In this document: positions 45,114 through 54,534 of the stretch, piece by piece
Layout of the letters: every line of letters starts with the position of its first letter
How positions within the stretch are numbered: the stretch's first letter is position 1
Assembly: GCA_019639155.1 (NCBI GenBank)
Contig: JAHBSJ010000001.1
Coordinates: 421,948-485,947 of the forward strand
Length of the DNA stretch: 64,000 nt
DNA from: Acidobacteriota bacterium
GTDB taxonomy: Bacteria; Acidobacteriota; Blastocatellia; Pyrinomonadales; Pyrinomonadaceae
Direction of reading: 5' to 3'
The notes under the pieces: model-generated
Databases searched by the model: none
Seen by the model: the letters and a program-made list of their open reading frames with translations, nothing else
Told to the model about the DNA's origin: nothing
Made by a program: the position numbers and the translations under genes

Positions 45114-45737
45114 ATGTCCATTCAGGCCCTCATCATCGAATCGCAGCCGCTTGTCCGCGTCGGCATCGGGGCGATTCTTGCGAATGAATCGGATATCGAT
45201 GTGATCGGCGAGGCAGGAACCGCGGGCGAGGGTTTTACGCTTTTCACCACGCGGCGGCCCGACGTTGTGCTGCTGTCGCTTCGCATGCCGGATTCGTGCG
45301 CTATCGACGACCTCGGCAGCTATTTTGAAACCGACCCGAAAGCAAGGATCATCATCTTGGCGGAACGCCCCGGCGACGCCGAGATCAGCCGTGCACTGAA
45401 GCAAGGTGCGGCGGGCTACGTTACAAAGGACATCGATCCCTCGCAGCTTGTTGAGGCAATACGCCGCGTCGCCGCCGGCGGCAAGTTCATCCCAGCGAAC
45501 GTCGCCGAGGTGCTCACCGAAAACCTGGGCAGCGAAGAACTGACGCCCGCCGAATCGACCGTTCTCAGAATGGTCGTCGGCGGTATGTCGAACAAAGAGA
45601 TCGCGTTCGCTCTGGATGTTTCCGAAAACACGGTGAAATCGCACGTCAGCAATATCTTTGACAAAATGGGCGTGTCGGATCGCACGACCGCCGCGACAAC
45701 TGCGATAAAGCGCGGATTAGTGAGGGTTGATATTTAG
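45114..45737 (+). CDS. LuxR/NarL-type response regulator with degenerate receiver
   Basis: 207 residues: receiver domain (about 1-120) plus LuxR helix-turn-helix (LTPAESTVLRMVVGGMSNKE, ENTVKSHVSNIFDKMGV). In the receiver the phospho-acceptor Asp is Ser55 (DVVLLSLRMP), the acidic pair after strand 1 is Glu-Ser (LIIESQP), and the switch Thr/Ser is Ala (IIILAERP); only the Lys of YVTKD remains. It should therefore act independently of phosphorylation. There is no histidine kinase nearby. The next gene starts 37 bases after the stop. Confidence 0.9.
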   Translation: MSIQALIIESQPLVRVGIGAILANESDIDVIGEAGTAGEGFTLFTTRRPDVVLLSLRMPDSCAIDDLGSYFETDPKARIIILAERPGDAEISRALKQGAAGYVTKDIDPSQLVEAIRRVAAGGKFIPANVAEVLTENLGSEELTPAESTVLRMVVGGMSNKEIAFALDVSENTVKSHVSNIFDKMGVSDRTTAATTAIKRGLVRVDI

Positions 45738-45774
45738 CATTAGACGCTCGGGTGAAAGGCAAGTTCGAAAAGGT

Positions 45775-46410
45775 ATGAACGAGATCAAAAATGCTTTGAC
45801 CGACTATGCGGAAATTTTTACCTCGGGCGAGAGCGATGTCCTGCGCGAACTGCGTGAACACTGCAATGAGCATTATGCGGACCGATCAATGCTTTCCGGC
45901 TTCTTTCAGGGACGTGTGTTGTCGATGTTCTCGCATATGATCCGCCCGAATGTAGTGCTCGAGATAGGCACATATCTGGGCTATTCGTCACTTTGCCTGG
46001 CCGAAGGGCTCGCCGAGGACGGAAAAGTAATTACATTGGACATACAGAAAGAGACAAACCGCGTTGCAAAGAGCTTTATAGGACGCACTGAACACGCGGA
46101 CCGTATCGATCTTCGAATTGGAAATGCTCTTGAGGTAATTCCAACGCTGGATGAAACGTTCGACCTTGTCTATATTGATGCTGACAAGCCCAATTACTCA
46201 AATTATTACAACCTGGTATTTGACCGTGTCCGGCCCGGCGGCTTCATCATCGCCGACAACGTTTTGTGGAGCGGCAGGGTTCTGGACGACGAAAAGGACG
46301 AGGACACACAGGCACTTCACGATTACAACAAAATGGTGCTGGCAGACGGCCGTGTCGAGAATGTTCTGCTACCGATCCGCGACGGGTTGATGGTCGCCCG
46401 GAAGCGATAG
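45775..46410 (+). CDS. O-methyltransferase (caffeoyl-CoA/catechol type)
   Basis: 211 residues from the ATG at 45775. SAM-binding motif I is VVLEIGTYLGYSSLCLAEGL, followed by VITLDIQKET. The metal-binding Asp cluster is in LVYIDADKPNYSNYY and IADNVLWSGRVLD, as in Methyltransf_3 enzymes that methylate catechol-like hydroxyls using a divalent metal. The natural substrate is unknown. It lies 37 bases after the LuxR-type regulator and may share its transcript. Confidence 0.9.
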   Translation: MNEIKNALTDYAEIFTSGESDVLRELREHCNEHYADRSMLSGFFQGRVLSMFSHMIRPNVVLEIGTYLGYSSLCLAEGLAEDGKVITLDIQKETNRVAKSFIGRTEHADRIDLRIGNALEVIPTLDETFDLVYIDADKPNYSNYYNLVFDRVRPGGFIIADNVLWSGRVLDDEKDEDTQALHDYNKMVLADGRVENVLLPIRDGLMVARKR

Positions 46411-46512
46411 ATCGCCGATCACTCATCCAAAAGTACTACTCCTGCATTACCTCAATTGATGGTTACAATCCGGCCGGATGTCGATAGACTTCTAGTATAG
46501 GCCTTTTCCGAA

Positions 46513-46527
46513 ACTGTCATCGACAGT
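46513..46527. promoter_or_regulatory. short perfect inverted repeat upstream of pirin gene
   Basis: ACTGTC (46513-46518) and GACAGT (46522-46527) are perfect complements around ATC, 30 bases before the pirin start. It could be a dimeric regulator site or a small RNA hairpin just ahead of the ribosome-binding site. Confidence 0.35.
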
Positions 46528-46556
46528 GAGGCGAACTAAAGGCAAGGAGGACAAAG

Positions 46557-47255
46557 ATGATAAAAATAAGGCGTTCCAATGAAAGAGGCTATTTTGACCA
46601 CGGCTGGCTGAAGACGTATCACACGTTCTCGTTCGCGGATTATTTCGATCCGGAAAATATGGGATTTCGTAGTCTGCGAGTGATAAATGAGGATTTCGTC
46701 GACGCGGGCCAGGGCTTTCCAAAGCACGGCCACCGCGACATGGAGATCGTCACTTACGTCATCAAGGGCGAGCTTTCGCACCGCGATTCGATGGGCAACG
46801 GCGAGACCATTCGCCCGCACGAGGTGCAGCGTATGACCGCCGGAACCGGCGTGCTGCACAGCGAATACAGTTCGCCGACAGACGAGACGCACCTGCTTCA
46901 GATATGGCTGCTGCCTGAGGCAAAGAACCTGACGCCCGCGTATGAGCAGACGGCGTTTCCCGAGGAGGAAAAACGCGGCCGTTTGCGGCTCGTCGCTTCA
47001 CGCGGCGGTGACGACGGTTCGGTGCACATCAATCAGGACGTGAAGCTTTACGCTTCGATACTGTCCGAGGGCGAAACTGTCTCGCTCGACCTGGCAGATG
47101 GCCGTCATGCGTGGATCCAATTGATCAGCGGCAAGCTCTACGTAAATGGCGAAACGCTGAATCCCGGCGACGGAGCAGCGATCAGCGAGGAAAGTAAACT
47201 CACGCTTTCCGCCCAAGCAGACAACACTGAGTTTCTGTTATTCGATCTGAACTAA
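46557..47255 (+). CDS. pirin family bicupin
   Basis: 232 residues with an AAGGAGG ribosome-binding site. The N-terminal cupin has the pirin signature HTFSFADYFDPENMGFRSLR and the metal-binding pattern GFPKHGHRDMEIVTYVIKGE with HRDSMGNG and HSEYS. The C-terminal cupin is the shorter redundant barrel. YhaK/YhhW-type pirins of this length have been reported to have quercetin 2,3-dioxygenase activity; the true substrate is unclear. Monocistronic, converging on thrA. Confidence 0.93.
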   Translation: MIKIRRSNERGYFDHGWLKTYHTFSFADYFDPENMGFRSLRVINEDFVDAGQGFPKHGHRDMEIVTYVIKGELSHRDSMGNGETIRPHEVQRMTAGTGVLHSEYSSPTDETHLLQIWLLPEAKNLTPAYEQTAFPEEEKRGRLRLVASRGGDDGSVHINQDVKLYASILSEGETVSLDLADGRHAWIQLISGKLYVNGETLNPGDGAAISEESKLTLSAQADNTEFLLFDLN

Positions 47256-47262
47256 TTTCGGG

Positions 47263-49698
47263 CTAATTGCGCACCGCGCGGACGATATCGGCAAACACTC
47301 CCGCCGCCGTTACGTCCGCGCCGGCTCCCGCACCTTTTACGACAAGCGGCTGCTCCGAGTAGCGATCCGTGTAGAAAAGCACTGCGTTGTCCTTGCCCGA
47401 AAGCCCAGCAAAATTATGCTCCGGCCCGATCTGCTGCAGCCCGACCTTGGCGGCTCCGTCAGCAAATGATGCGATGTATTTCAGCGTTTTGCCATTCGCG
47501 ACCGCGGCATCTAGGAGGCCTTTGAAATGAGTTTCGTTCGCCGCAAGCTCGCTATAAAAATCCTCAACTGAACCGGCTAGACATGACGGAGGCAGGAAGC
47601 CTTCGTTCTCGATGTCATCCATCTCGAGCGCGTAGCCGGCCTCGCGTGCGAGTATCAATATCTTGCGTGCGACGTCCGTTCCTGACAGGTCAAGACGCGG
47701 ATCGGGTTCGGTATAGCCTTCGTCCTGAGCCTGCCGGACGACGTCGGCAAACGGCCGCGAACCGTCGTAATTATTGAAAACAAAATTCAGAGTGCCTGAC
47801 AGAACGGCCTCGATACGGCGGACGCGGTCGCCGCTGCGGAGCAGGTCGCCGAGCGTGTGAATGATCGGCAGGCCTGCACCGACGTTCGTTTCGAAAAAGA
47901 AATTCGCTCCGTATTCGCGGGCGAGCTCTTTCAGCCGGCGATACGTTGCCAATTCAGCCGACGCCGCGATCTTGTTGCACGCGACGATCGAGATGCTGCG
48001 TTTCAGCAGCTTCGGATAGCATTCGACCACCTGCGGGCTCGCCGTTACATCGACGAAAACGGAGTTACGCAGATTCATCTCGATCAGCCGGTCGGTGAAC
48101 TGCGAAATGTCCATTTCCTCGCCGCTTTCGTTCAGATCTATCTCGGCCGCGTCAATTTCATCTTCGTCGATAGCGGCCCGGCGGCTGTTCGCGACGCCGG
48201 CGATGCGCACATTCAGCCGGAGGTCGTCGAGCAGCGCATCGTGTTGGCGGTGCAGTTGATCGAGCAGCCGTCCGCCGACCGTGCCGACGCCCGCGATGAA
48301 GACGTTCACCTGCTTGCTGCCGTCTGAGAAGAATTCTTCGTTCAGCACGTTGACCGCCTTTCGGACGTCCGACGACGCGATGACGGCGGAGATGTTTCGC
48401 TCGCTGGAGCCTTGGGCGATGGCGTGGATGTTGATGCCGTTGCTGCCGAGCGTCGAGAACATCTTGCCGCTGACGCCGGTGTGAAAACGCATGTTGTCGC
48501 CGACCAGTGCAAGTATAGAAAAGCCCGTCTCAACACGAAGCGGATCGATCTTTCCGACAGCGATCTCGTTCTCAAATTCCGCATCGACGGCCTGTTTCGC
48601 GGCGTCGGCAAATTTCTCTTCAACGGCGACGCAGATCGAGTGTTCCGACGAACTTTGCGTGATCAGAATTACGTTTATCTGCGCCGCGGCGAGCGCACCG
48701 AAAAGCCGTTTTGAAAAGCCCGGAATGCCGACCATGCCGGAGCCTTCCAGATTCAATATCGCGATGCCGTCGATGCTCGAAATGCCGCGGATAATGCCGC
48801 CGTCATCGGTCTGTTGTTCGATCAGCGTACCTGCGTCGCCGGGTGCAAAGGTGTTCTTTACCAGCACCGGAATGCCGCGCGACATCACGGGTTGGATCGT
48901 CGGCGGATAGATCACCTTGGCACCGAAATGCGACAGCTCCATCGCCTCGCGATACGAGATCGCAGGGATGTGTTTGGCGTTTCGAACGAAACGCGGATCG
49001 GCCGTCATCATTCCCGAAACGTCGGTCCAAATTTCCAGCAATTCTGCATCGACCGCCGCCGCGATTATCGCCGCCGTGTAGTCCGAACCGCCGCGGCCGA
49101 GCGTCGTCGTATCGCCGTTCGAGGTCGAAGCGATAAAGCCCGGCAGGACCGTAACCTGAGTATTCGACGCGGTGAAATGTTCCGATATGTTCGTGTTCGT
49201 CTCTGAGAATTTCACCGCGGCTTTACCGAAAGCGGCGTCTGTCGTTATCAGTAGGCGGCTGTCCGCCCATGCGGCGTTTATGCCTTTCGACACGAGCAAC
49301 GTCGTCAGAATTCGCGAAGACAATACCTCACCGAAACTGAGTATCTTGTCCAGCGTTCTCGCCGAAAGCTCGCGAACCAAACCGACGCCGTCCAGAAGTT
49401 TTTGCAGTTCAGAAAATGACGTTTGAATGAGATCTGCGGTTTCTTCTTCTCGATCACCTTGCAGCAACACGCCGGCGGCCGCCAGAAGTTTATCGCGAAG
49501 TTCGTTCAGCTTTTCCGCATTCGTCCGGCCCGCCGTCTCTGCTTCGCGGCCGAGTGCGATCAGCGTATCGGTCGTGCCCTGCATTGCCGAAACGACGACC
49601 GCCAGTCGCTCGCCGCGGCGGGAAGCGACGATGTCGGCAACCTTGCTGATATTTTCTGCGTTGGCGACCGATGAGCCGCCAAATTTCAACACCTTCAT
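47263..49698 (-). CDS. thrA: bifunctional aspartate kinase / homoserine dehydrogenase I
   Basis: 811 residues, close to E. coli ThrA (820). The aspartate kinase domain begins at MKVLKFGGSSVANAENISK. Two ACT regulatory domains (about 315-460: GSGMVGIPGFSKRLFGALAA, GDNMRFHTGVSGKMFSTL) bind an end-product inhibitor, threonine in characterised enzymes. The homoserine dehydrogenase domain follows (VFIAGVGTVGGRLLDQL, VACNKIAASAELATYRRL, VGAGLPIIHTLGDLLRSGD). It carries out the first and third steps of threonine/methionine synthesis. Its start overlaps the thrC stop by four bases. Confidence 0.96.
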   Translation of the reverse strand: MKVLKFGGSSVANAENISKVADIVASRRGERLAVVVSAMQGTTDTLIALGREAETAGRTNAEKLNELRDKLLAAAGVLLQGDREEETADLIQTSFSELQKLLDGVGLVRELSARTLDKILSFGEVLSSRILTTLLVSKGINAAWADSRLLITTDAAFGKAAVKFSETNTNISEHFTASNTQVTVLPGFIASTSNGDTTTLGRGGSDYTAAIIAAAVDAELLEIWTDVSGMMTADPRFVRNAKHIPAISYREAMELSHFGAKVIYPPTIQPVMSRGIPVLVKNTFAPGDAGTLIEQQTDDGGIIRGISSIDGIAILNLEGSGMVGIPGFSKRLFGALAAAQINVILITQSSSEHSICVAVEEKFADAAKQAVDAEFENEIAVGKIDPLRVETGFSILALVGDNMRFHTGVSGKMFSTLGSNGINIHAIAQGSSERNISAVIASSDVRKAVNVLNEEFFSDGSKQVNVFIAGVGTVGGRLLDQLHRQHDALLDDLRLNVRIAGVANSRRAAIDEDEIDAAEIDLNESGEEMDISQFTDRLIEMNLRNSVFVDVTASPQVVECYPKLLKRSISIVACNKIAASAELATYRRLKELAREYGANFFFETNVGAGLPIIHTLGDLLRSGDRVRRIEAVLSGTLNFVFNNYDGSRPFADVVRQAQDEGYTEPDPRLDLSGTDVARKILILAREAGYALEMDDIENEGFLPPSCLAGSVEDFYSELAANETHFKGLLDAAVANGKTLKYIASFADGAAKVGLQQIGPEHNFAGLSGKDNAVLFYTDRYSEQPLVVKGAGAGADVTAAGVFADIVRAVRN

Positions 49699-50984
49699 AT
49701 TCTGCTCAGGATAATATCGCGAACCGCCCCGTAATCGTTGTCGATCTCCACACTCTGCTTTTGCTTATCCGCAAGTTCGCGAACGGATCCGGGGCTTTCG
49801 GGCTCAAAACCGAGTATTTCCGCGACCACGTCGAATTTTATCGGATGTGCCGTTGCCAATAAATAACCTTTACCGTCATGCTTTTCTAAATATCTTTCAA
49901 GCGAGGCGTAGCCAACCGCTCCATGCGGATCGAGAATGTAATTACATTGTTCATACACATACTGAATTATATTGCGGGTTTCCTCGTCAGAAATGGTGGC
50001 AGCAGCGATCTTCTGTGCCATTTGCGGAAAATCATGCTGAAAAAGCTCCAAAATACGAACAAAATTGCTGGGCGAACCGACATCCATTGCATTGGAAAGA
50101 GTTGGTATGGCCGGCAGCGGCTCATATTTCTCGGTATTCAGGAACCGCGGAACAACGTCATTCGCATTGCACGCCGCAATGAACTTGCTCACCGGCAGAC
50201 CTGAAACATTCGCGAGCGCACCCGATGCGAGATTGCCGAAATTCCCGCTCGGCACGCAAACGATCGGAACCTCGCCGGCCCATTGTTTATGGGCGAAAAA
50301 GTAATAGAACTGCTGCGGAAGCCATCGTGCGACGTTTATTGAATTTGCCGAGGTGAGCGAGACCTTTGAACGCAGATCAGAGTCAGCCAGGGCCGCCTTT
50401 GCCAACGTTTGGCAGTCGTCAAAGCTACCCTGTACCTCCAATGTAATTACATTTCCGCCGAATGTCGTCAGCTGCAGCTCCTGAATACGGCTGACACGGC
50501 CTTTCGGGTACAATATAACAACATCGACGCCTTCCACGCCGTGAAAACCCGCAGCCACGGCACCCCCGGTGTCGCCCGATGTAGCCACGACCACGACCGT
50601 TTTCTCGCCTTGTCCTTTAGAAAAGTAGCCGAGACACCGGCTCATAAAGCGTGCCCCGACGTCCTTGAACGCAAGCGTAGGTCCGTGAAAAAGTTCAAGA
50701 ACCGAGATGTTTTCGTTCAACTGAACTAACGGGAAGTCAAAATTCACCGTCTCTTCGCAGATCTCGCGAAGCCTTGCGTCATCGATCTCGCTGCCGATAT
50801 ACGGCTGGATGACCTCGAACGCGATCTCGGCGTTCGACATTTCACCGAGCCGATCGCAAAAAGTACCGTCAAGCCTCGGTATCGCGGCAGGAAAATAGAG
50901 TCCTTTGTCGTCGGGCTGACCCTGAACCACGGCCTCGCGAAACGTCGCGGCGGGCGATCGGCGGTTTGTGCTAAAGTATTGCAT
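49695..50984 (-). CDS. thrC: threonine synthase
   Basis: 429 residues, the long E. coli-like form. Motifs: an N-terminal YFSTNRRSPAATFREAVVQG; PLP lysine in LAFKDVGARFMSRCL; phosphate-binding glycine loop in ATSGDTGGAVAAGF; LTSANSINVARWLPQQFYYF; PSGNFGNLASG. It converts phosphohomoserine to threonine. The stop overlaps the thrA start (ATGA), so thrC and thrA are coupled in the order thrC-thrA, while thrB is divergent from the other side. Confidence 0.96.
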   Translation of the reverse strand: MQYFSTNRRSPAATFREAVVQGQPDDKGLYFPAAIPRLDGTFCDRLGEMSNAEIAFEVIQPYIGSEIDDARLREICEETVNFDFPLVQLNENISVLELFHGPTLAFKDVGARFMSRCLGYFSKGQGEKTVVVVATSGDTGGAVAAGFHGVEGVDVVILYPKGRVSRIQELQLTTFGGNVITLEVQGSFDDCQTLAKAALADSDLRSKVSLTSANSINVARWLPQQFYYFFAHKQWAGEVPIVCVPSGNFGNLASGALANVSGLPVSKFIAACNANDVVPRFLNTEKYEPLPAIPTLSNAMDVGSPSNFVRILELFQHDFPQMAQKIAAATISDEETRNIIQYVYEQCNYILDPHGAVGYASLERYLEKHDGKGYLLATAHPIKFDVVAEILGFEPESPGSVRELADKQKQSVEIDNDYGAVRDIILSRI

Positions 50985-51046
50985 CGGATTCGCTGCTTTC
51001 TAATGATATAACGCCGGGGCTGCGCAGGCGAAGATCGAGTGAAAAT

Positions 51047-51964
51047 ATGGATCAGATACGCGTACATTCGCCCGCAACTGTCTCCAACGTCGTCTGCGGT
51101 TTTGACTGTCTCGGCTTCGCGTTAAGCGAGCCGTACGACGACATCACGCTGCGGCTGATCGACGAGCCGATCATCAAGATACGCCACAACGACAGCTACG
51201 GACTGCCGACCGATCCTGACAAAAACGTCGCGGGCGTGACATTGCGGGCGATGCTTGACGCCGTTGATGAGCCGTTTGGTTTTGACGTCGAGATAACAAA
51301 GGGCATCAAACCCGGCAGCGGCATCGGCTCAAGCGCCGCGAGTGCATGCAGTGCGGTGGTCGCTGCGAATGAGTTGCTCGAACGTCGTTTCTCAAAGCTC
51401 GAACTCATCGAATTCGCGATGGCGGGCGAGATGCTGGCTTCGGGATCGCGGCATGCTGATAACCTGGCTCCGTGCATATACGGCGGCTTCGTTCTGGTTC
51501 GCTCGTCGCAGCCGCTCGACGTGATAGAGCTCGATCATCCGCCTTTGTTCGCGACGGTCCTGCATCCGCAGATAGAGATCAAGACGAGCGAAGCTCGTGC
51601 GATATTGCCGCGTGAGGTTCCGCTCGCCGCGGCTGTCCGAAACTGGAGCAACCTGGGCGCGTTCGTCGCCGCTCTAAGCAAGGGCGACACAGAATTGATG
51701 TCGCGTGCGATGCGGGACGAGATCGTCGAGCCCGCACGAAGCTCGCTAATTCCGGGGTTCGACGATGTTGTACAAGCGGGTCTGGGAGCGGGAGCGGTCG
51801 GCGGCGGGATTTCGGGTTCGGGGCCGTCGATGTTCATGATATCTGCGTCGCGTGAGGCGGCAGACGGCGTTGCTGCTGCGATGTCAGAAGTTTATTCACG
51901 AACGGGGATCGAATTCAATACATATGTTTCTGCGATCGACCCCGACGGCGTTAGGGTGGTTTGA
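51047..51964 (+). CDS. thrB: homoserine kinase
   Basis: 305 residues, GHMP kinase family. It begins with RVHSPATVSNVVCGFDCLGF. The ATP-binding loop is PGSGIGSSAASACSAVVAAN (PxxxGxGSSAA), and the C-terminal glycine motif GAGAVGGGISGSGPSMF contacts phosphate. It phosphorylates homoserine between the ThrA and ThrC steps. The start is 62 bases from the divergent thrC, so both threonine transcripts arise from this short gap. Confidence 0.95.
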   Translation: MDQIRVHSPATVSNVVCGFDCLGFALSEPYDDITLRLIDEPIIKIRHNDSYGLPTDPDKNVAGVTLRAMLDAVDEPFGFDVEITKGIKPGSGIGSSAASACSAVVAANELLERRFSKLELIEFAMAGEMLASGSRHADNLAPCIYGGFVLVRSSQPLDVIELDHPPLFATVLHPQIEIKTSEARAILPREVPLAAAVRNWSNLGAFVAALSKGDTELMSRAMRDEIVEPARSSLIPGFDDVVQAGLGAGAVGGGISGSGPSMFMISASREAADGVAAAMSEVYSRTGIEFNTYVSAIDPDGVRVV

Positions 51965-52062
51965 AGCAGGTTAAGCCGCGAATGCACGAATCAGTAAACG
52001 AAATTGTCCTGGGGAAAAATAGCAACAACACGACAGCATTCGGCCTAACCCTTCTTTGCCGG

Positions 52063-52097
52063 CTCTCTGCGTCTCCGCGGCTCTGCGTCTCTGCGTT
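52063..52097. repeat. single arm of the periodic repeat family
   Basis: A one-sided copy made of CTCTGCGT / CTCCGCGG / CTCTGCGT / CTCTGCGT units with 8-base period. No matching left arm is present within the 98-base stretch after thrB. It lies about 60 bases upstream of the clpA start. Confidence 0.65.
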
Positions 52098-52154
52098 GAA
52101 ATTGAGCCCAATGTCCGCGGTTAATTTTTTCGGCGGAATTGATAGAATAATCAC

Positions 52155-54398
52155 ATGCTGACACGCGAGCTCGAACACACTCTCAACAAGGCCGTCGACG
52201 AGGCGGTCAAACACAGGCACGAATACGTCACGCTCGAGCATCTGCTTTTTGCACTGCTCGAAGACGATGCCGCAACGGATGTGCTGGTTAACTGCGGTGC
52301 GGACCTAGTTGAAATTTCGCGGGCGCTGACTGAGTATTTCGACAACGTTATCGAAAAATTGCCGGCAGATGTGCGCGTGATGCCGGAACTGACGACGACA
52401 TTTCAGTCCACCATAAACTACGCCGTACTGCAGGCAGAGGGCAGCGGCCAGCCGGCAGTTGACGGCGGCAACATCCTTGCGGCTCTTTATCAGGCTGAGC
52501 AAAGTTATGCGGTTTATCTGTTGCTGCAGCAGGGTATAACACGGCTGGACGTACTCAACTACATATCGCACGGCATCTCAAAAATGGGTCTCGAGGATCC
52601 GATGCCCGCGGGTTTTGACCCGGATGACCTTGAGAATGACGCCGAACCGCCGCGAAAGAAGCCGCTCGAAAGCTTCACGGTAGAGCTGGTCGCTCGTGCC
52701 GCTGCGGGCGAGATCGACCCTATCGTCGGCCGCGAGGCTGAGATCGAACGCACCATTCAGGTGCTGTGCCGTCGCAAGAAAAACAACCCGCTTTACGTCG
52801 GCGAGCCCGGCGTCGGCAAGACGGCTTTGGCAGAAGGCCTCGCGCTCAAGATCAGCGAAGGTAATGTGCCCGAGGTGCTGAAAGACGCTAAGGTCTTTGC
52901 ACTCGACATGGGTGCGGTGCTGGCAGGGACGCGCTATCGCGGAGATTTTGAGCAGCGTTTCAAGGCCATAATCAACGAACTGAAACAGCACGAGAACGCC
53001 ATTCTCTTCATCGACGAGATACACACGATCGTCGGTGCCGGTGCGGTTTCGGGCGGTTCGATGGACGCCTCGAACATACTGAAGCCGGCACTCGCAGCGG
53101 GCGAGCTTCGCTGTATCGGTTCCACCACGCATCAGGAATACAAGGCCGCTTTCGACCGCGACCGCGCATTGGCGCGCCGTTTTCAAAAGATCGATATCAA
53201 CGAACCGACGGTCGAAGAGACCTACAAGATACTCAAAGGGCTGAAGAAATTTTACGAAGCGCATCATGGCGTCAAATATTCCAATGAGAGCCTGCGGACC
53301 GCGTCGGAGCTCGCCGGTAAATATCTAAACGACCGCTTTTTGCCGGACAAGGCCATCGACGTGATCGACGAGGTCGGAGCGTCCGTAAAGCTGCTGCCCG
53401 AGAGCCGACGACCGAAAAAGGTGTCGGTTTCGATGGTCGAGAACACCATCGCACGTATGGCGAAAATACCGCCGAAGACCGTAGTTACAAATGAAAAGGA
53501 ACGTTTGAAGTCGCTACGCGACGATCTGAAACGCTTCATTTTCGGCCAGGACGAGGCAATTGACGCCATCGTTGACGCCATTCAAATTTCGCGTGCGGGA
53601 CTCGGCCACGAGACAAAGCCGGTCGGATCGTTCCTATTTTCGGGGCCGACCGGCGTGGGGAAAACCGAAGTTTCAAAGCAGCTTGCCGAGCAGCTCGGTA
53701 TCGAATTCATTCGTTTCGACATGTCGGAATACGCCGAGCCGCACACCGTCTCGCGGCTGATCGGAGCGCCGCCGGGGTACGTCGGTTTCGATCAGGGCGG
53801 ACTGCTGACCGAAGCGATCATGCGGACGCCGCACGCTGTGCTCGTATTGGACGAGATAGAAAAAGCTCATCCAAACCTATTCAACTTGCTGCTGCAGGTT
53901 ATGGATTCCGCGACGCTGACCGACAACAACGGCAAGAAGGCGGATTTCCGCAACGTAATTCTGATAATGACCACCAACGCCGGTGCCCGCGAACTGTCGT
54001 CGGGCGGTGTCGGTTTCCGCAACGCTGCAAGCACGAAAGGCAATGCCAAGGGCGTCATCGAACGCACGTTCACTCCGGAATTCCGTAATCGGCTCGACGC
54101 GTGGGTAGCGTTCAAGCCGCTCGACATCGAGGTGATAAAACTCATCGTCGATAAATTCATCAACGAGCTGAACGGCCAGCTTGCGGAAAAACGCGTGCTT
54201 GTAAAACTGACCGATGCGGCAAGTGAATGGCTCGCGAATAACGGCTTCGACGCACGCTACGGCGCCCGCCCGATGGCCCGACTGATCCACGAAAAGATCA
54301 AACAGCCGCTGGCGAACGAGATCCTCTTCGGTAAACTCGCCGACGGCGGCAGCGTCGAGGTCACAGAAGTGGACGGCGAACTGAAGCTGAATTTCTAA
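52155..54398 (+). CDS. clpA: ATP-dependent Clp protease ATP-binding subunit ClpA
   Basis: 747 residues (E. coli ClpA 758). It has a Clp_N repeat domain ([20 protein letters not shown]), a first AAA+ module (Walker [14 protein letters not shown] about 216, Walker [21 protein letters not shown]) and a second module ([29 protein letters not shown], sensor [15 protein letters not shown]). The middle coiled-coil insert of ClpB is missing, which assigns it to ClpA. It unfolds substrates for ClpP and, with ClpS, N-degron proteins. Neither clpS nor clpP is adjacent. Confidence 0.95.
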   Translation: MLTRELEHTLNKAVDEAVKHRHEYVTLEHLLFALLEDDAATDVLVNCGADLVEISRALTEYFDNVIEKLPADVRVMPELTTTFQSTINYAVLQAEGSGQPAVDGGNILAALYQAEQSYAVYLLLQQGITRLDVLNYISHGISKMGLEDPMPAGFDPDDLENDAEPPRKKPLESFTVELVARAAAGEIDPIVGREAEIERTIQVLCRRKKNNPLYVGEPGVGKTALAEGLALKISEGNVPEVLKDAKVFALDMGAVLAGTRYRGDFEQRFKAIINELKQHENAILFIDEIHTIVGAGAVSGGSMDASNILKPALAAGELRCIGSTTHQEYKAAFDRDRALARRFQKIDINEPTVEETYKILKGLKKFYEAHHGVKYSNESLRTASELAGKYLNDRFLPDKAIDVIDEVGASVKLLPESRRPKKVSVSMVENTIARMAKIPPKTVVTNEKERLKSLRDDLKRFIFGQDEAIDAIVDAIQISRAGLGHETKPVGSFLFSGPTGVGKTEVSKQLAEQLGIEFIRFDMSEYAEPHTVSRLIGAPPGYVGFDQGGLLTEAIMRTPHAVLVLDEIEKAHPNLFNLLLQVMDSATLTDNNGKKADFRNVILIMTTNAGARELSSGGVGFRNAASTKGNAKGVIERTFTPEFRNRLDAWVAFKPLDIEVIKLIVDKFINELNGQLAEKRVLVKLTDAASEWLANNGFDARYGARPMARLIHEKIKQPLANEILFGKLADGGSVEVTEVDGELKLNF

Positions 54399-54408
54399 AG
54401 AAGACTCT

Positions 54409-54523
54409 AACAGGATTTACAAGATAAATAGGATACTTAGGCGCATCATTCTTATGTTCTGCCGATCATGAACATCCTGTCTATCCCGTTCAAGGCATCT
54501 CATTTTCTCTGTGTTCATTGTGG
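54409..54523. repeat. composite of a GGAT-type inverted repeat and a CACAGAG-like half unit
   Basis: Arms 54409-54425 (AACAGGATTTACAAGAT) and 54474-54490 (ATCCTGTCTATCCCGTT) are complementary at 13 of 17 positions, with a further AATAGGAT beside the left arm. This is a second repeat type, based on AGGAT units. It is followed at 54507-54523 by CTCTGTGTTCATTGTGG, which resembles one arm of the main family. Confidence 0.55.
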
Positions 54524-54534
54524 CAAATCCCCCG

